Origin: Clostridia bacterium
Lineage (GTDB): Bacteria > Bacillota > Clostridia > Christensenellales > Aristaeellaceae
Direction of reading: 5' to 3'
Assembly (NCBI GenBank): GCA_017460395.1
Contig: JAFUBA010000111.1
Coordinates: 1 to 42,150, forward strand
Length of the DNA: 42,150 nt
A program made the translations under genes and the position numbers. Of the stretch, positions 16,265 to 22,921 are shown one piece after another. Below the pieces are notes generated by a model that worked only from the letters and a program-made list of their open reading frames with translations, ran no database searches and was not told the origin of the DNA. Numbering within the stretch: the stretch's first letter is position 1; each line of letters starts with the position of its first letter.

Positions 16265-17479
16265 ATGGTGAAGTCGCTGGAGGGAAAAACGATCGTCCTG
16301 GGGGTCACGGGCGGCATCGCGGCGTTTAAGAGCGTGGAGGTTGTCTCCAAGCTCAGAAAGCTCGGCGCCGAGGTCCATGTGATCATGACAAAAAATGCCA
16401 CGGAGTTTGTGGCGCCTTTGTCTTTCACCACCCTGGCCGGATACCCGACGGTCGTTGACACCTTCGAGAGAGAGGACACATGGGATGTGGCCCATGTGTC
16501 TCTGGCCAAAAAGGCAGACCTGTTTGTGGTCGCACCTGCGACGGCCAACATCATCAGCAAGATGCGTACGGGTCTTGCCGATGACATGCTCTCCACCACC
16601 CTGCTTGCCACCAAGGCACCTGTCCTGATTGCACCTGCCATGAACACCGGCATGCTCACGCACCCCGCCACCCAGGAAAACCTGAAGGCACTCGAGGAAA
16701 GAGGCGTTCTCATTGTGGGGCCGGAGGGCGGCTTCCTTGCCTGCGGCGACGAGGGGCAGGGGAGGATGAGTGAGCCCGAACAGATTGTGGAGAGGATCTG
16801 TCAGATCCTTCAGACAAAGCAGGATCTTCTCGGCAAGCGCGTGCTGGTGACGGCCGGCGGCACGAGGGAGTATATCGATCCTGTTCGGTTCATCGGAAAC
16901 GAGTCCTCCGGCAAGATGGGTTTTGCACTGGCCGAGGCAGCCATGAAGCGCGGCGCCACGGTGACGCTGATCAAGGGAAGTACGACGGCGGCAGAGCCTG
17001 TGGTCTCAGAAAAGGTGGACGTGGTATCCACCATGGATCTGAAGGATGCGATGCTCGCACGGGCACCGCAGCAGGATATCATCATCCAGGCAGCAGCCCC
17101 TGCGGATTTCCGGATGGAGCATCCGTCAGAGCAGAAGATCAAGAAACAGGCCGGGGAGGCACTGGAACTTCGTCTGGTGGAAAATCCGGACATTGCAAGA
17201 CTGGTTGGCGAGCAAAAAAAGGACGGACAGATCCTGGTGGGCTTTGCCGCCGAGACAGAGCATGTCAATGAGTATGCCCGGGAGAAGCTGAAAAAGAAGA
17301 ACCTGGACATGATCGTGGCAAACAATGTCACCCAGGAGGGTGCAGGCTTCCACGTCGACACAAACATTGCCACACTGATTACAGATACCTCCTTTACAGA
17401 GCTGCCCCTGATGACAAAAAAAGAACTGGCCCATGTGATTCTGGACCAGATCGTGGAGCTCATGAAGACAACTGAATGA
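16265..17479 (+). CDS. Bifunctional phosphopantothenoylcysteine decarboxylase/synthase CoaBC
   Basis: CoaBC joins cysteine to 4'-phosphopantothenate and then decarboxylates the product, two steps of coenzyme A synthesis. The CoaC half (about residues 1-180) shows GVTGGIAAFKSVEVVSKL, VAHVSLAKKADLFVVAPATAN, the PAMNTGM substrate clamp and the flap Cys in GFLACGDEGQGRM. The CoaB half shows VTAGGTREYIDPVRFIGNES, SSGKMG, AAAPADFRM and the KIKK lysines near residue 290. The ATG directly follows the rpoZ stop, with the ribosome site inside rpoZ. Length (404) is normal. Confidence 0.96.
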   Translation: MVKSLEGKTIVLGVTGGIAAFKSVEVVSKLRKLGAEVHVIMTKNATEFVAPLSFTTLAGYPTVVDTFEREDTWDVAHVSLAKKADLFVVAPATANIISKMRTGLADDMLSTTLLATKAPVLIAPAMNTGMLTHPATQENLKALEERGVLIVGPEGGFLACGDEGQGRMSEPEQIVERICQILQTKQDLLGKRVLVTAGGTREYIDPVRFIGNESSGKMGFALAEAAMKRGATVTLIKGSTTAAEPVVSEKVDVVSTMDLKDAMLARAPQQDIIIQAAAPADFRMEHPSEQKIKKQAGEALELRLVENPDIARLVGEQKKDGQILVGFAAETEHVNEYAREKLKKKNLDMIVANNVTQEGAGFHVDTNIATLITDTSFTELPLMTKKELAHVILDQIVELMKTTE

Positions 17480-17484
17480 AACAG

Positions 17485-17512
17485 GCCCGGGCCATAAGCG
17501 TATGGCCCGGGC
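17485..17512. terminator. Bidirectional terminator between coaBC and rsfS
   Basis: A perfect 11-bp stem (GCCCGGGCCAT with ATGGCCCGGGC) with a 6-nt loop lies between two convergent genes. The + strand 3' side has only a weak T run (CTTTAT); on the - strand the stem is followed by TGTTTCATT. It probably serves both directions. Confidence 0.7.
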
Positions 17513-17530
17513 TGCTTTATACATTGGATC

Positions 17531-17926
17531 TTACTCTTCCTCAAGAAAAGGCAGCTCCAGCTGGTTGGTGCCGTTGTCCCAGAGCCGCTCCAGATTGTAG
17601 AAGCGGCGCTCCTCCTGGCTGAAGATGTGGACAAGAATCCGGCCGTAGTCCATGACGATCCAGCGGGCTTCGTTCTGTCCCTCGATGCGGCGAAGCTCGA
17701 GACCGAGCTCGGCCATGCGGTCATCCACATCGTCCGCCATGGCTTTCACCAGATTGGTATTCCGGCCGGTGGCAATGACCATGTAGTCACAGATCACCGT
17801 CAGCTCGGAGACATTGAGGGCAACGATGTTGGAGCCCTTCTTCTGGTCAAGGACCTTTGCGATCTCAATGGCCAGATCCCTGTCGGTCATGGTGGGTTCC
17901 TGGTTCAAGGCAGCCTGATCAATCAT
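17531..17926 (-). CDS. Ribosomal silencing factor RsfS
   Basis: RsfS (DUF143) binds ribosomal protein L14 and blocks subunit joining when nutrients are short. The 131-residue protein shows DRDLAIEIAKVLDQKKGSNIV and VSELTVICDYMVIATGRN. The conserved tail EGQNEARWIVMDYGRILVHIF ends with FYNLERLW. The start ATG has AAAGGGGA 8 nt upstream. It follows nadD-yqeK on the same strand with a 76-bp gap, the usual neighbour in Firmicutes. That gap holds a LacI-type palindrome and short repeats. Confidence 0.95.
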   Translation of the reverse strand: MIDQAALNQEPTMTDRDLAIEIAKVLDQKKGSNIVALNVSELTVICDYMVIATGRNTNLVKAMADDVDDRMAELGLELRRIEGQNEARWIVMDYGRILVHIFSQEERRFYNLERLWDNGTNQLELPFLEEE

Positions 17927-17954
17927 AGTGAATCCCCTTTCAGTGTTTTATTCA

Positions 17955-17966
17955 GGAAACGTTTCC
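17955..17966. promoter_or_regulatory. Operator-like palindrome GGAAACGTTTCC
   Basis: A perfect 12-bp palindrome with a central CG lies 29 bp upstream of the rsfS start codon. GAAACGTTTC is the shape of LacI/GalR-family operators and resembles, but does not fully match, the catabolite response element of CcpA. No regulator gene of that family is in the window. Confidence 0.35.
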
Positions 17967-17972
17967 ATACTC

Positions 17973-18007
17973 ATTCGTTTATTCGGTTATTTGGATATTC
18001 GGTTATT
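17973..18007. repeat. Three copies of ATTCG(G/T)TTATT
   Basis: ATTCGTTTATT (17973-17983), ATTCGGTTATT (17981-17991) and ATTCGGTTATT (17997-18007) lie between nadD-yqeK and rsfS; the last copy overlaps the nadD-yqeK stop. The last two have a 16-bp period. Function unknown; it could be a short slippage product or a binding array. Confidence 0.6.
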
Positions 18008-19205
18008 CTTTTGACATGGCTTTCTGTACCTCCGGAAGGGTCCTGAGCCACTCCATGGTCCGAAGGGACTGGGGGTGCAGGGCATCCTTGCCGGATTTTA
18101 CATAGGCAGCAGTTCCCTCCAGCGAGGCCAGCATGGCACGCTCCAGGGAGAGCGGGGCGAGAAGCCGGATCTTATTCAGCGTTGGATAGCTCGCGCGGGT
18201 GGGCTCGATCTTGTCGGCCAGGAAGACCACCATGTCCAGCTTTGTCATGCCGACCTTTCCCGTGGTATGGGCCGAGATCGCACGAAGGATGTCCGGATCC
18301 TCGATTCCGTATGTCTCGGCCGCCACATAGGCACCGGCGATGGAATGGAGAAGGGCACCGCTGGACATGATCAGCGTATCTGCGGTCAGGGAATGCTCTT
18401 GGCAGATCTCCTGCATGCGCTTGAGGGGCATGCATTTGCAGCAGTCATGAAGCAGTGCCGCGATTTCCGCCTGGATCGGATTCACCTGATGGTTCCTGGC
18501 AAGGTTCCTGGCGGTCCATGCCACGGAAAGAGTGTGGGCAAACCGTTTCACGGTCAGGGCTTCAAACAGTAAAGGAAACCAGGTCTGGCTCTGCGAGATC
18601 CGAAGCGGAGCACCGTACATGCCGCTGGCACCGCAGTATTCCAGCACCGGGACTGGCACAAGGTCGCAGTCCTTCTGCAGGGCCAGGGCCTCACGCACCG
18701 CGGTGGAGGAGATATTCGTCAGATCCATCGGGATCATTTTGATCCTGGCGCCAAGATGACAGAGCCGTTTTCTCTCGGCTGTCACCTCATCCCCGCTGGC
18801 ACTGATCCTCGGACAGCACAGAAAGGTGCACATCTCAATGACCTTCTCATACTTGTACCAGTGCTGAATCTGCAGGAGCGTGTCGGCGCCGATGATGAAA
18901 AACAGTTCACTTTTGGGATATGCCTTTTTCAGGTCCTGGAGCGTATCGTATGTATAGGTGATACCCTCCCGGTCCAGCTCCATTCGGCAGGGCTCGAAAT
19001 CCGGATGGCCCGCGATCGCGGCACACAGCATGCGCCACCGGTCCTCCCCGGGAGCAATATCTGTCTTATGTGGCGGCTGTCCGTCAGGAAGGAACAGTAC
19101 CCGATCCAGATGGGCAAATTCCATGGCCTTCTCTGCCATGAGGATGTGCCCTGAATGAATAGGATTGAAGGTTCCGCCCAGGATGCCGATCCGCTGCTTA
19201 GCCAA
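18003..19205 (-). CDS. Fused nicotinate-nucleotide adenylyltransferase NadD and YqeK HD hydrolase
   Basis: The N-terminal half (about 200 residues) is NadD, which makes deamido-NAD from nicotinate mononucleotide and ATP. It has RIGILGGTFNPIHSGH (nucleotidyltransferase HxGH), PHKTDI, FIIGADTL and the ISSTAVREAL motif. The C-terminal half is an HD-domain hydrolase of the YqeK type, which splits Ap4A in relatives: RFAHTLSVAWTA, AALLHDCCKCM, HSIAGAYVA and VVFLADKIEP. In Bacillus these are two adjacent genes; here they are one frame of 400 codons. Start: TTG at 19205, because GGGAGGGGG (19212-19220) lies 6 nt before it and gives the normal NadD N-terminus. The ATG at 19274 overlaps a TATAAT box. 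Confidence 0.92.
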   Translation of the reverse strand: MAKQRIGILGGTFNPIHSGHILMAEKAMEFAHLDRVLFLPDGQPPHKTDIAPGEDRWRMLCAAIAGHPDFEPCRMELDREGITYTYDTLQDLKKAYPKSELFFIIGADTLLQIQHWYKYEKVIEMCTFLCCPRISASGDEVTAERKRLCHLGARIKMIPMDLTNISSTAVREALALQKDCDLVPVPVLEYCGASGMYGAPLRISQSQTWFPLLFEALTVKRFAHTLSVAWTARNLARNHQVNPIQAEIAALLHDCCKCMPLKRMQEICQEHSLTADTLIMSSGALLHSIAGAYVAAETYGIEDPDILRAISAHTTGKVGMTKLDMVVFLADKIEPTRASYPTLNKIRLLAPLSLERAMLASLEGTAAYVKSGKDALHPQSLRTMEWLRTLPEVQKAMSKE

Positions 19206-19272
19206 AGGAAGCCCCCTCCCTGTGAAAAATCCGTCTGGGGCATGAAAGAAAACATCCGCTTGTATCGGTTTC

Positions 19273-19278
19273 ATTATA
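19273..19278 (-). promoter_or_regulatory. Candidate -10 box for nadD-yqeK
   Basis: TATAAT on the - strand at 19278-19273 lies about 70 nt before the TTG start. The -35 region is poor. The match overlaps the ATG at 19274, which argues against that ATG as the real start codon. Confidence 0.4.
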
Positions 19279-19395
19279 GCGGATTTTTCCATTGAAAGAA
19301 AGGGAGAAAGCAAAGAGAATCTGCATCGCAGATGCAGCAGACGAGCGGATTTCCAGGAAAGATGTGAAGAAAAAGGGCAGAATACCTGCAGTAGC

Positions 19396-19423
19396 TTGAC
19401 AAGGATGCATTCGTCTGTATAAT
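19396..19423 (+). promoter_or_regulatory. Sigma-A promoter for the zinc-ribbon/phosphoesterase pair
   Basis: TTGACA (19396-19401), 16-bp spacer, TATAAT (19418-19423): both boxes match consensus exactly. Transcription would start near 19430, about 235 nt before the first gene. Confidence 0.85.
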
Positions 19424-19663
19424 CCACTTCGCTAAGCGTCACAGCGCTTCATTGCAGAATGGACGGTGCAGCGCGCTGACCTTAAAGGTGGAATGATACA
19501 TTCAGGAGCTGTTTGATGATATAACAAAGATCCCGGGAAAGGACCTTTCACTCGGGATCTCACATAGGAAAATGAACACGTTTTTTTACGTGCCTGAGAT
19601 TTTGAGTGCAGTCTGTGAAGGGCTGCTCCTGTCAGTGAAAGAGTATGTAAGGAGGACATCCTG
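19424..19663 (+). ncRNA. Long structured leader of unknown class
   Basis: About 235 nt separate the promoter from the next start codon, with no reading frame of note. It contains AGATCCCG (19528-19535) pairing with CGGGATCT, with GAAAGG/CCTTTC nested inside, and then a small CACG...CGTG stem with a T-rich loop. It may be a regulatory leader or a small RNA. It does not match T-box, tRNA, SRP or other RNA classes that I can recognise by eye. Confidence 0.4.
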
Positions 19664-20089
19664 ATGAAACTGGTTCTTTGCCCCCGCTGCGAACTGAACT
19701 ATATGGCCGAGACGGACAAATACTGCAAGGTATGCATGCAGGAAATGTACGGAATGGGACAGAAGGATGAGGTGGAACTCTGCTCCATCTGCAACGAAAA
19801 CCCTGTGATTCCCGGAAAAGATGTATGTCTCATGTGTCTCAAAGAAATGAACAATCAGACGGGACGTACTGACACGGATCTGGAGAATGACCGCGGGACG
19901 GATGCCCTGGATGATATGGAAGGCATGGACTCTGTGACCAGCATGGATGAGATCATCCCGGACATGGAAGATGAGCGGCAGGGCTTCGGTGACGGGGCAG
20001 ATGGCGATCTCTCCTACGAGTCCGTCCGCGAGAGCGAGGAAGAAGAGGAAGACGACGATCTGACAGATGACGGCACCGGCCGTGAGTGA
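19664..20089 (+). CDS. Zinc-ribbon protein with acidic disordered tail
   Basis: I cannot name this 141-residue protein. The first 65 residues hold four CxxC pairs: LCPRC, YCKVC, LCSIC and CLMC, enough to bind two zinc ions. The remaining 75 residues are strongly acidic and low in hydrophobics, ending in a run of Glu and Asp (EEEEEDDD), so probably disordered. GGAGGACATCCTG precedes the ATG. It lies 42 bp before a metallophosphoesterase and shares a promoter and a long leader with it. Zinc ribbons with acidic tails often bind nucleic acid or basic proteins, but that is only a guess. Confidence 0.85.
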   Translation: MKLVLCPRCELNYMAETDKYCKVCMQEMYGMGQKDEVELCSICNENPVIPGKDVCLMCLKEMNNQTGRTDTDLENDRGTDALDDMEGMDSVTSMDEIIPDMEDERQGFGDGADGDLSYESVRESEEEEEDDDLTDDGTGRE

Positions 20090-20131
20090 TTTGACAGTGT
20101 CTGCCGGGCGCACAGGGAGAAGGGAGAAGAG

Positions 20132-20866
20132 ATGAGTGTTTTTGTCATCGCTGATCTGCATTTGCCGGGCGGACAGGATAAAAATATGGATGTCTTTGGC
20201 GATCACTGGGTGAGGCACTTCGAGAAAATCTCAGAGGACTGGCAGGAGCGTGTCAGCGAGGAGGACACAGTGCTGATTCCAGGGGATATCTCCTGGGCCA
20301 TGAACCTGGATGATGCCAGAGCAGATCTGGAAAGCATAGGCAGTTTGCCGGGGAAGAAGATTCTGATCCGGGGGAACCATGATTTCTGGTGGTCCTCCAT
20401 TTCCAGAATTCGCTCCATGATGCCGCCGAATATGTTTGCCCTGCAGTATGATGCCCTGGATATGGGAACGTTTGTGGTCTGCGGAACCCGGGGATGGGTG
20501 TTTCCCGGGAGCCGTCCGGAAATTCTGGGCGGGGAGAAGGTCAGGGCAGACGATGAAAAGATCTACCGCAGAGAGCTGCTGCGGATGCAGATGTCTCTGG
20601 ATGAAGCGAGGAAGAAGCAGCTTTCCGGAGACAAGCGAAAGCCGCTTGTGGTGATGACGCACTATCCGCCTTTGGATATTTCCCACACAAGGACAGAGGT
20701 GACGGACCTGATGGAGAGCTACCGCGTGCATTCCGTGGTCTACGGGCATCTGCATGGAAATGGCATCGGTGCCGGGTTTCAGGGAAAGCTGAGGGGCGTG
20801 AGATATTATCTGACCTCCTGTGACTCGCTGGGCTTTCGCTTGATGGAGCTTCCGCTGCCGGTGTGA
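20132..20866 (+). CDS. Metallophosphoesterase
   Basis: This is a calcineurin-like phosphoesterase of 244 residues with the full two-metal motif set: FVIADLHL (DxH), LIPGDISWAMN (GDxxW), LIRGNHDFWW (GNHD), MTHYPP and VYGHLHGNG (GHxH). It probably acts on a phosphodiester or phosphomonoester in the cytoplasm; the substrate is not evident. No signal peptide is present. AAGGGAGAAGAG precedes the ATG. It is the second gene of a two-gene unit with the zinc-ribbon protein and is followed by a strong terminator. Confidence 0.88.
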   Translation: MSVFVIADLHLPGGQDKNMDVFGDHWVRHFEKISEDWQERVSEEDTVLIPGDISWAMNLDDARADLESIGSLPGKKILIRGNHDFWWSSISRIRSMMPPNMFALQYDALDMGTFVVCGTRGWVFPGSRPEILGGEKVRADDEKIYRRELLRMQMSLDEARKKQLSGDKRKPLVVMTHYPPLDISHTRTEVTDLMESYRVHSVVYGHLHGNGIGAGFQGKLRGVRYYLTSCDSLGFRLMELPLPV

Positions 20867-20894
20867 TGCAAAAACAGCCAACAGAATCGTTTTC

Positions 20895-20924
20895 GAGACA
20901 GTCAAGAAGGACTGTCTCTTTTTT
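20895..20924 (+). terminator. Intrinsic terminator after the metallophosphoesterase
   Basis: A perfect 9-bp stem (GAGACAGTC with GACTGTCTC), 6-nt loop and six T residues. Confidence 0.92.
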
Positions 20925-21237
20925 GCGTGTGGGCGGGCCGAAGATGGAGGGTGAGATCCGTGCCCGGAAAAGGTCTGGGGGATCAGAGATCCATTCTAGA
21001 TCCTTGTGAAAACACGTATCGCTGAGAAAAAAGAAAAACCCACATTAATTTCTCTGAAATTCTGATTGCTCTTTTTCTGCTTTTTTCAACTTTTTTTGAC
21101 AGGAAGGCCTGTGAAGAAAATGTGGGTGATACTGCCACTTATCCCCACAAGATATGTTCTGCGAAAACGCTGATTTTTTCTGAGCGCTCGCGAATGAAAT
21201 ATTTCAGAAATAATACAGAAACAGTTTATTAAATATT
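20925..21237. other. AT-rich gap before mraZ
   Basis: About 310 bp without a gene. From about 21020 it is rich in A and T runs. A 9-bp inverted repeat, ACCCACATT (21038-21046) and AATGTGGGT (21119-21127), flanks a pyrimidine-rich stretch with three poly-T tracts. A TTATCCCCACA element near 21139 resembles a DnaA box but is one base too long. I see no origin genes nearby. Confidence 0.5.
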
Positions 21238-21267
21238 TTGACATATTTGTCATAAATGTGACACAAT
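21238..21267 (+). promoter_or_regulatory. Candidate mraZ promoter with overlapping palindrome
   Basis: TTGACA (21238-21243), 18-bp spacer, CACAAT (21262-21267). The -10 box is weak. A perfect palindrome TGACATATTTGTCA (21239-21252) overlaps the -35 box, and a further TGTGACA half-site follows at 21257, which suggests a repressor or activator site. Confidence 0.5.
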
Positions 21268-21384
21268 ACAGCAACAAAAAAATCAAAATTGTGCGATCCA
21301 GAAAAAAGCAGGGCGCAAAAATGGCCTTGCAGAGAAAAATCAGGTGGGGTAAAATGTCAGAGTCGTCCTGAAATCGGGCAGTTA

Positions 21385-21414
21385 GTGGTGAAAGGTGGGA
21401 GAATCTCGGTGGAG
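21385..21414 (+). promoter_or_regulatory. Candidate MraZ boxes over the mraZ ribosome site
   Basis: GTGGTG (21385), GTGGGA (21395) and GTGGAG (21409) form GTGG-type repeats, the first two exactly 10 bp apart. MraZ proteins are known to bind TGGG-type direct repeats with about 10-bp spacing upstream of their own gene. Here the repeats cover the Shine-Dalgarno (GGTGGGAG) and the GTG start itself. A further GTGGGG lies at 21344. Confidence 0.4.
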
Positions 21415-21921
21415 GGTACAACCAGATCGCAGACCGGTTCTCCTGCGTATGATTTTACCGGTTGGTATGCACATTCACTGGATGCCAAGGGACGTATGGT
21501 TGTTCCCCAGGCGTTTCGGGAGCAGCTGGGAGAGAGATTCTGTGTCGCTCCGGCCCACGATTTTCAGTCCATCGCGCTCTATCCCACGGATGCATGGTAC
21601 GAGGCGAGGGCACGATATGAGCGTTTGAGCGGCGTGCAGCCGGCAGTGCTTCTGTATCTTGATCTCTTTAATGCTCTGTCTTTTCGCGATCAGGAGTGTG
21701 ACAGTCAGGGAAGAGTACTCCTCCCCTTGAAAATCAGGCAGACCATCCTCGGCGAGGAAAGGGATGTCGAGATTACGGGCGCCAAGAACTACGTGAGAAT
21801 CATCTCCAGCGTGAAGAGCCAGACGCAGGTGGCAGATTTCTTCGAACATCTGCAGGATACACTGAACCTGATTGCGGAGCTGGAAAGAGAAAAGCAGGGG
21901 AAAGCACCCTCTGTGGACTGA
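21409..21921 (+). CDS. Transcriptional regulator MraZ
   Basis: MraZ is the first gene of the division and cell wall cluster and represses it through TGGG-type repeats. The protein has two AbrB-like halves with the family signatures SLDAKGRMVVPQAFREQL and DSQGRVLLPLKIRQ. GTG 21409 is chosen because GGTGGGAG lies 7 nt upstream; the product is 170 residues, longer than the usual 143 or so. The excess is about 15 residues before the first domain and a C-terminal helix (LNLIAELEREKQGK). The rsmH gene that normally follows is absent here and lies at 11024 instead. Confidence 0.92.
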   Translation: MEGTTRSQTGSPAYDFTGWYAHSLDAKGRMVVPQAFREQLGERFCVAPAHDFQSIALYPTDAWYEARARYERLSGVQPAVLLYLDLFNALSFRDQECDSQGRVLLPLKIRQTILGEERDVEITGAKNYVRIISSVKSQTQVADFFEHLQDTLNLIAELEREKQGKAPSVD

Positions 21922-22293
21922 AAAGACAGACACTAACAAGCATATATTCTGCGATTCCGTGTCCGGCAAAGTGAGGACACGGAATTGCCATCACTATGAA
22001 TGAACCGTTTCATGCATTTGCTGTTATATGAATTTTCGATCAGAGAGAAATTGCTGTTACTGAACATGCTATCAATGAAATCATTTTCAATATAGAAGAG
22101 ACGTTACTTCACATCTTTCAGAATCGTCATGCGTGGCATGCTGATCTGTGTGCGGCGATGCTGACGAAATATCCATGCTCTATGCTGTGGTTCCCAGATA
22201 GCTGTCTGCGAAAAGTGCAGAAGACTGCCGGGGAACCGCATTGTTTCCTGAAAAAGAACATAGATCCACTCCGATGGGGAAAGAAGGCAGCTT
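21922..22293. other. 372-bp non-coding gap between mraZ and ftsL
   Basis: I see no convincing gene here. A perfect 11-bp stem (ATTCCGTGTCC, 10-nt loop, GGACACGGAAT; 21954-21985) lies 32 bp after mraZ, without a T run. The middle is AT-rich (about 22000-22110) with a TGAAATCATTTTCA palindrome near 22077. The gap occupies the place where rsmH sits in most relatives. Confidence 0.5.
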
Positions 22294-22887
22294 ATGGCAG
22301 TGAATGCAGGCATCCGCGGGAGATCCTCCAGACTGGCCAACTCGGCAGGAAGGTTTTCGGGCGTTTTTCGCAGAGAAAAAAGCAACTGGGGCTATATGGA
22401 AGAACCCCATGCATCCGGGCCCCGGATCACCTGCTCCGTTGTGTTCCCGGAGGTTTCGCCTTCCATGGATCCGGTGTATACTGCTTCAGGCGGCCTTGGC
22501 TACCGCATGGAAGAGAAAAGGCGCAGGCAGATGGAAGAGCGCGAGCATCGTGAGAAGCCGGTCAGCAAAAAGGGACTGGACCGGTGGATCCTGCATCTGG
22601 TGCTGTTTGCCATTCTGGCTGTGACGCTTGTGATCATGGTTTCCACAGGACTCAGGATCTTCTCTGAAATGCGCGAAATTGATAACATGAATACGCGCTA
22701 TCAGGTGCGCTCAGCGGACTGCGAGCGCCTGAACGCAGAACTCAAGGATACCAGAGAACAGATGCGTGTGAGTCTTGCGGCAGTAGATCTTGGGATGATC
22801 AGCAGCAAGGATCAGGGAGAGACAGAACTGACCGTGCCAAGCAGTGTCAGGAGTCTGCCCAAGGATCTCGAAGGACTGATGCCATGA
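22294..22887 (+). CDS. FtsL-like septum protein
   Basis: The 197-residue protein has a basic and acidic cytoplasmic part of about 95 residues and then one membrane helix (WILHLVLFAILAVTLVIMV). A helical periplasmic part (MREIDNMNTRYQVRSADCERLNAELKDTREQM) has coiled-coil character. This layout, between mraZ and murE, is that of FtsL, which joins FtsB and DivIB in the divisome. FtsL sequences are too variable to be sure by eye, and the long N-terminal region is unusual. The ribosome site is GAAGGCAGCTT before ATG 22294. Confidence 0.65.
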   Translation: MAVNAGIRGRSSRLANSAGRFSGVFRREKSNWGYMEEPHASGPRITCSVVFPEVSPSMDPVYTASGGLGYRMEEKRRRQMEEREHREKPVSKKGLDRWILHLVLFAILAVTLVIMVSTGLRIFSEMREIDNMNTRYQVRSADCERLNAELKDTREQMRVSLAAVDLGMISSKDQGETELTVPSSVRSLPKDLEGLMP

Positions 22888-22921
22888 CCTTGTCATATAA
22901 GAAGTATTGCAGGTGAAATAT

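Noticed and set aside
19206..19442. N-terminal extension of NadD-YqeK of up to 79 residues
   Set aside because: It has no resemblance to NadD and it crosses a TATAAT box. The TTG at 19205 has a very strong Shine-Dalgarno at ideal spacing.
21038..21160. Possible replication origin: AT-rich stretch with TTATCCCCACA and TGTGGG elements
   Set aside because: The elements differ from the DnaA box, there is no cluster of them, and neither dnaA nor dnaN is near. The stretch is better explained as the promoter region of mraZ.
22158..22553. A 131-codon frame overlapping the start of the ftsL-like gene
   Set aside because: It overlaps the better supported frame with a membrane helix and coiled coil, has no ribosome site and has no recognisable domain.
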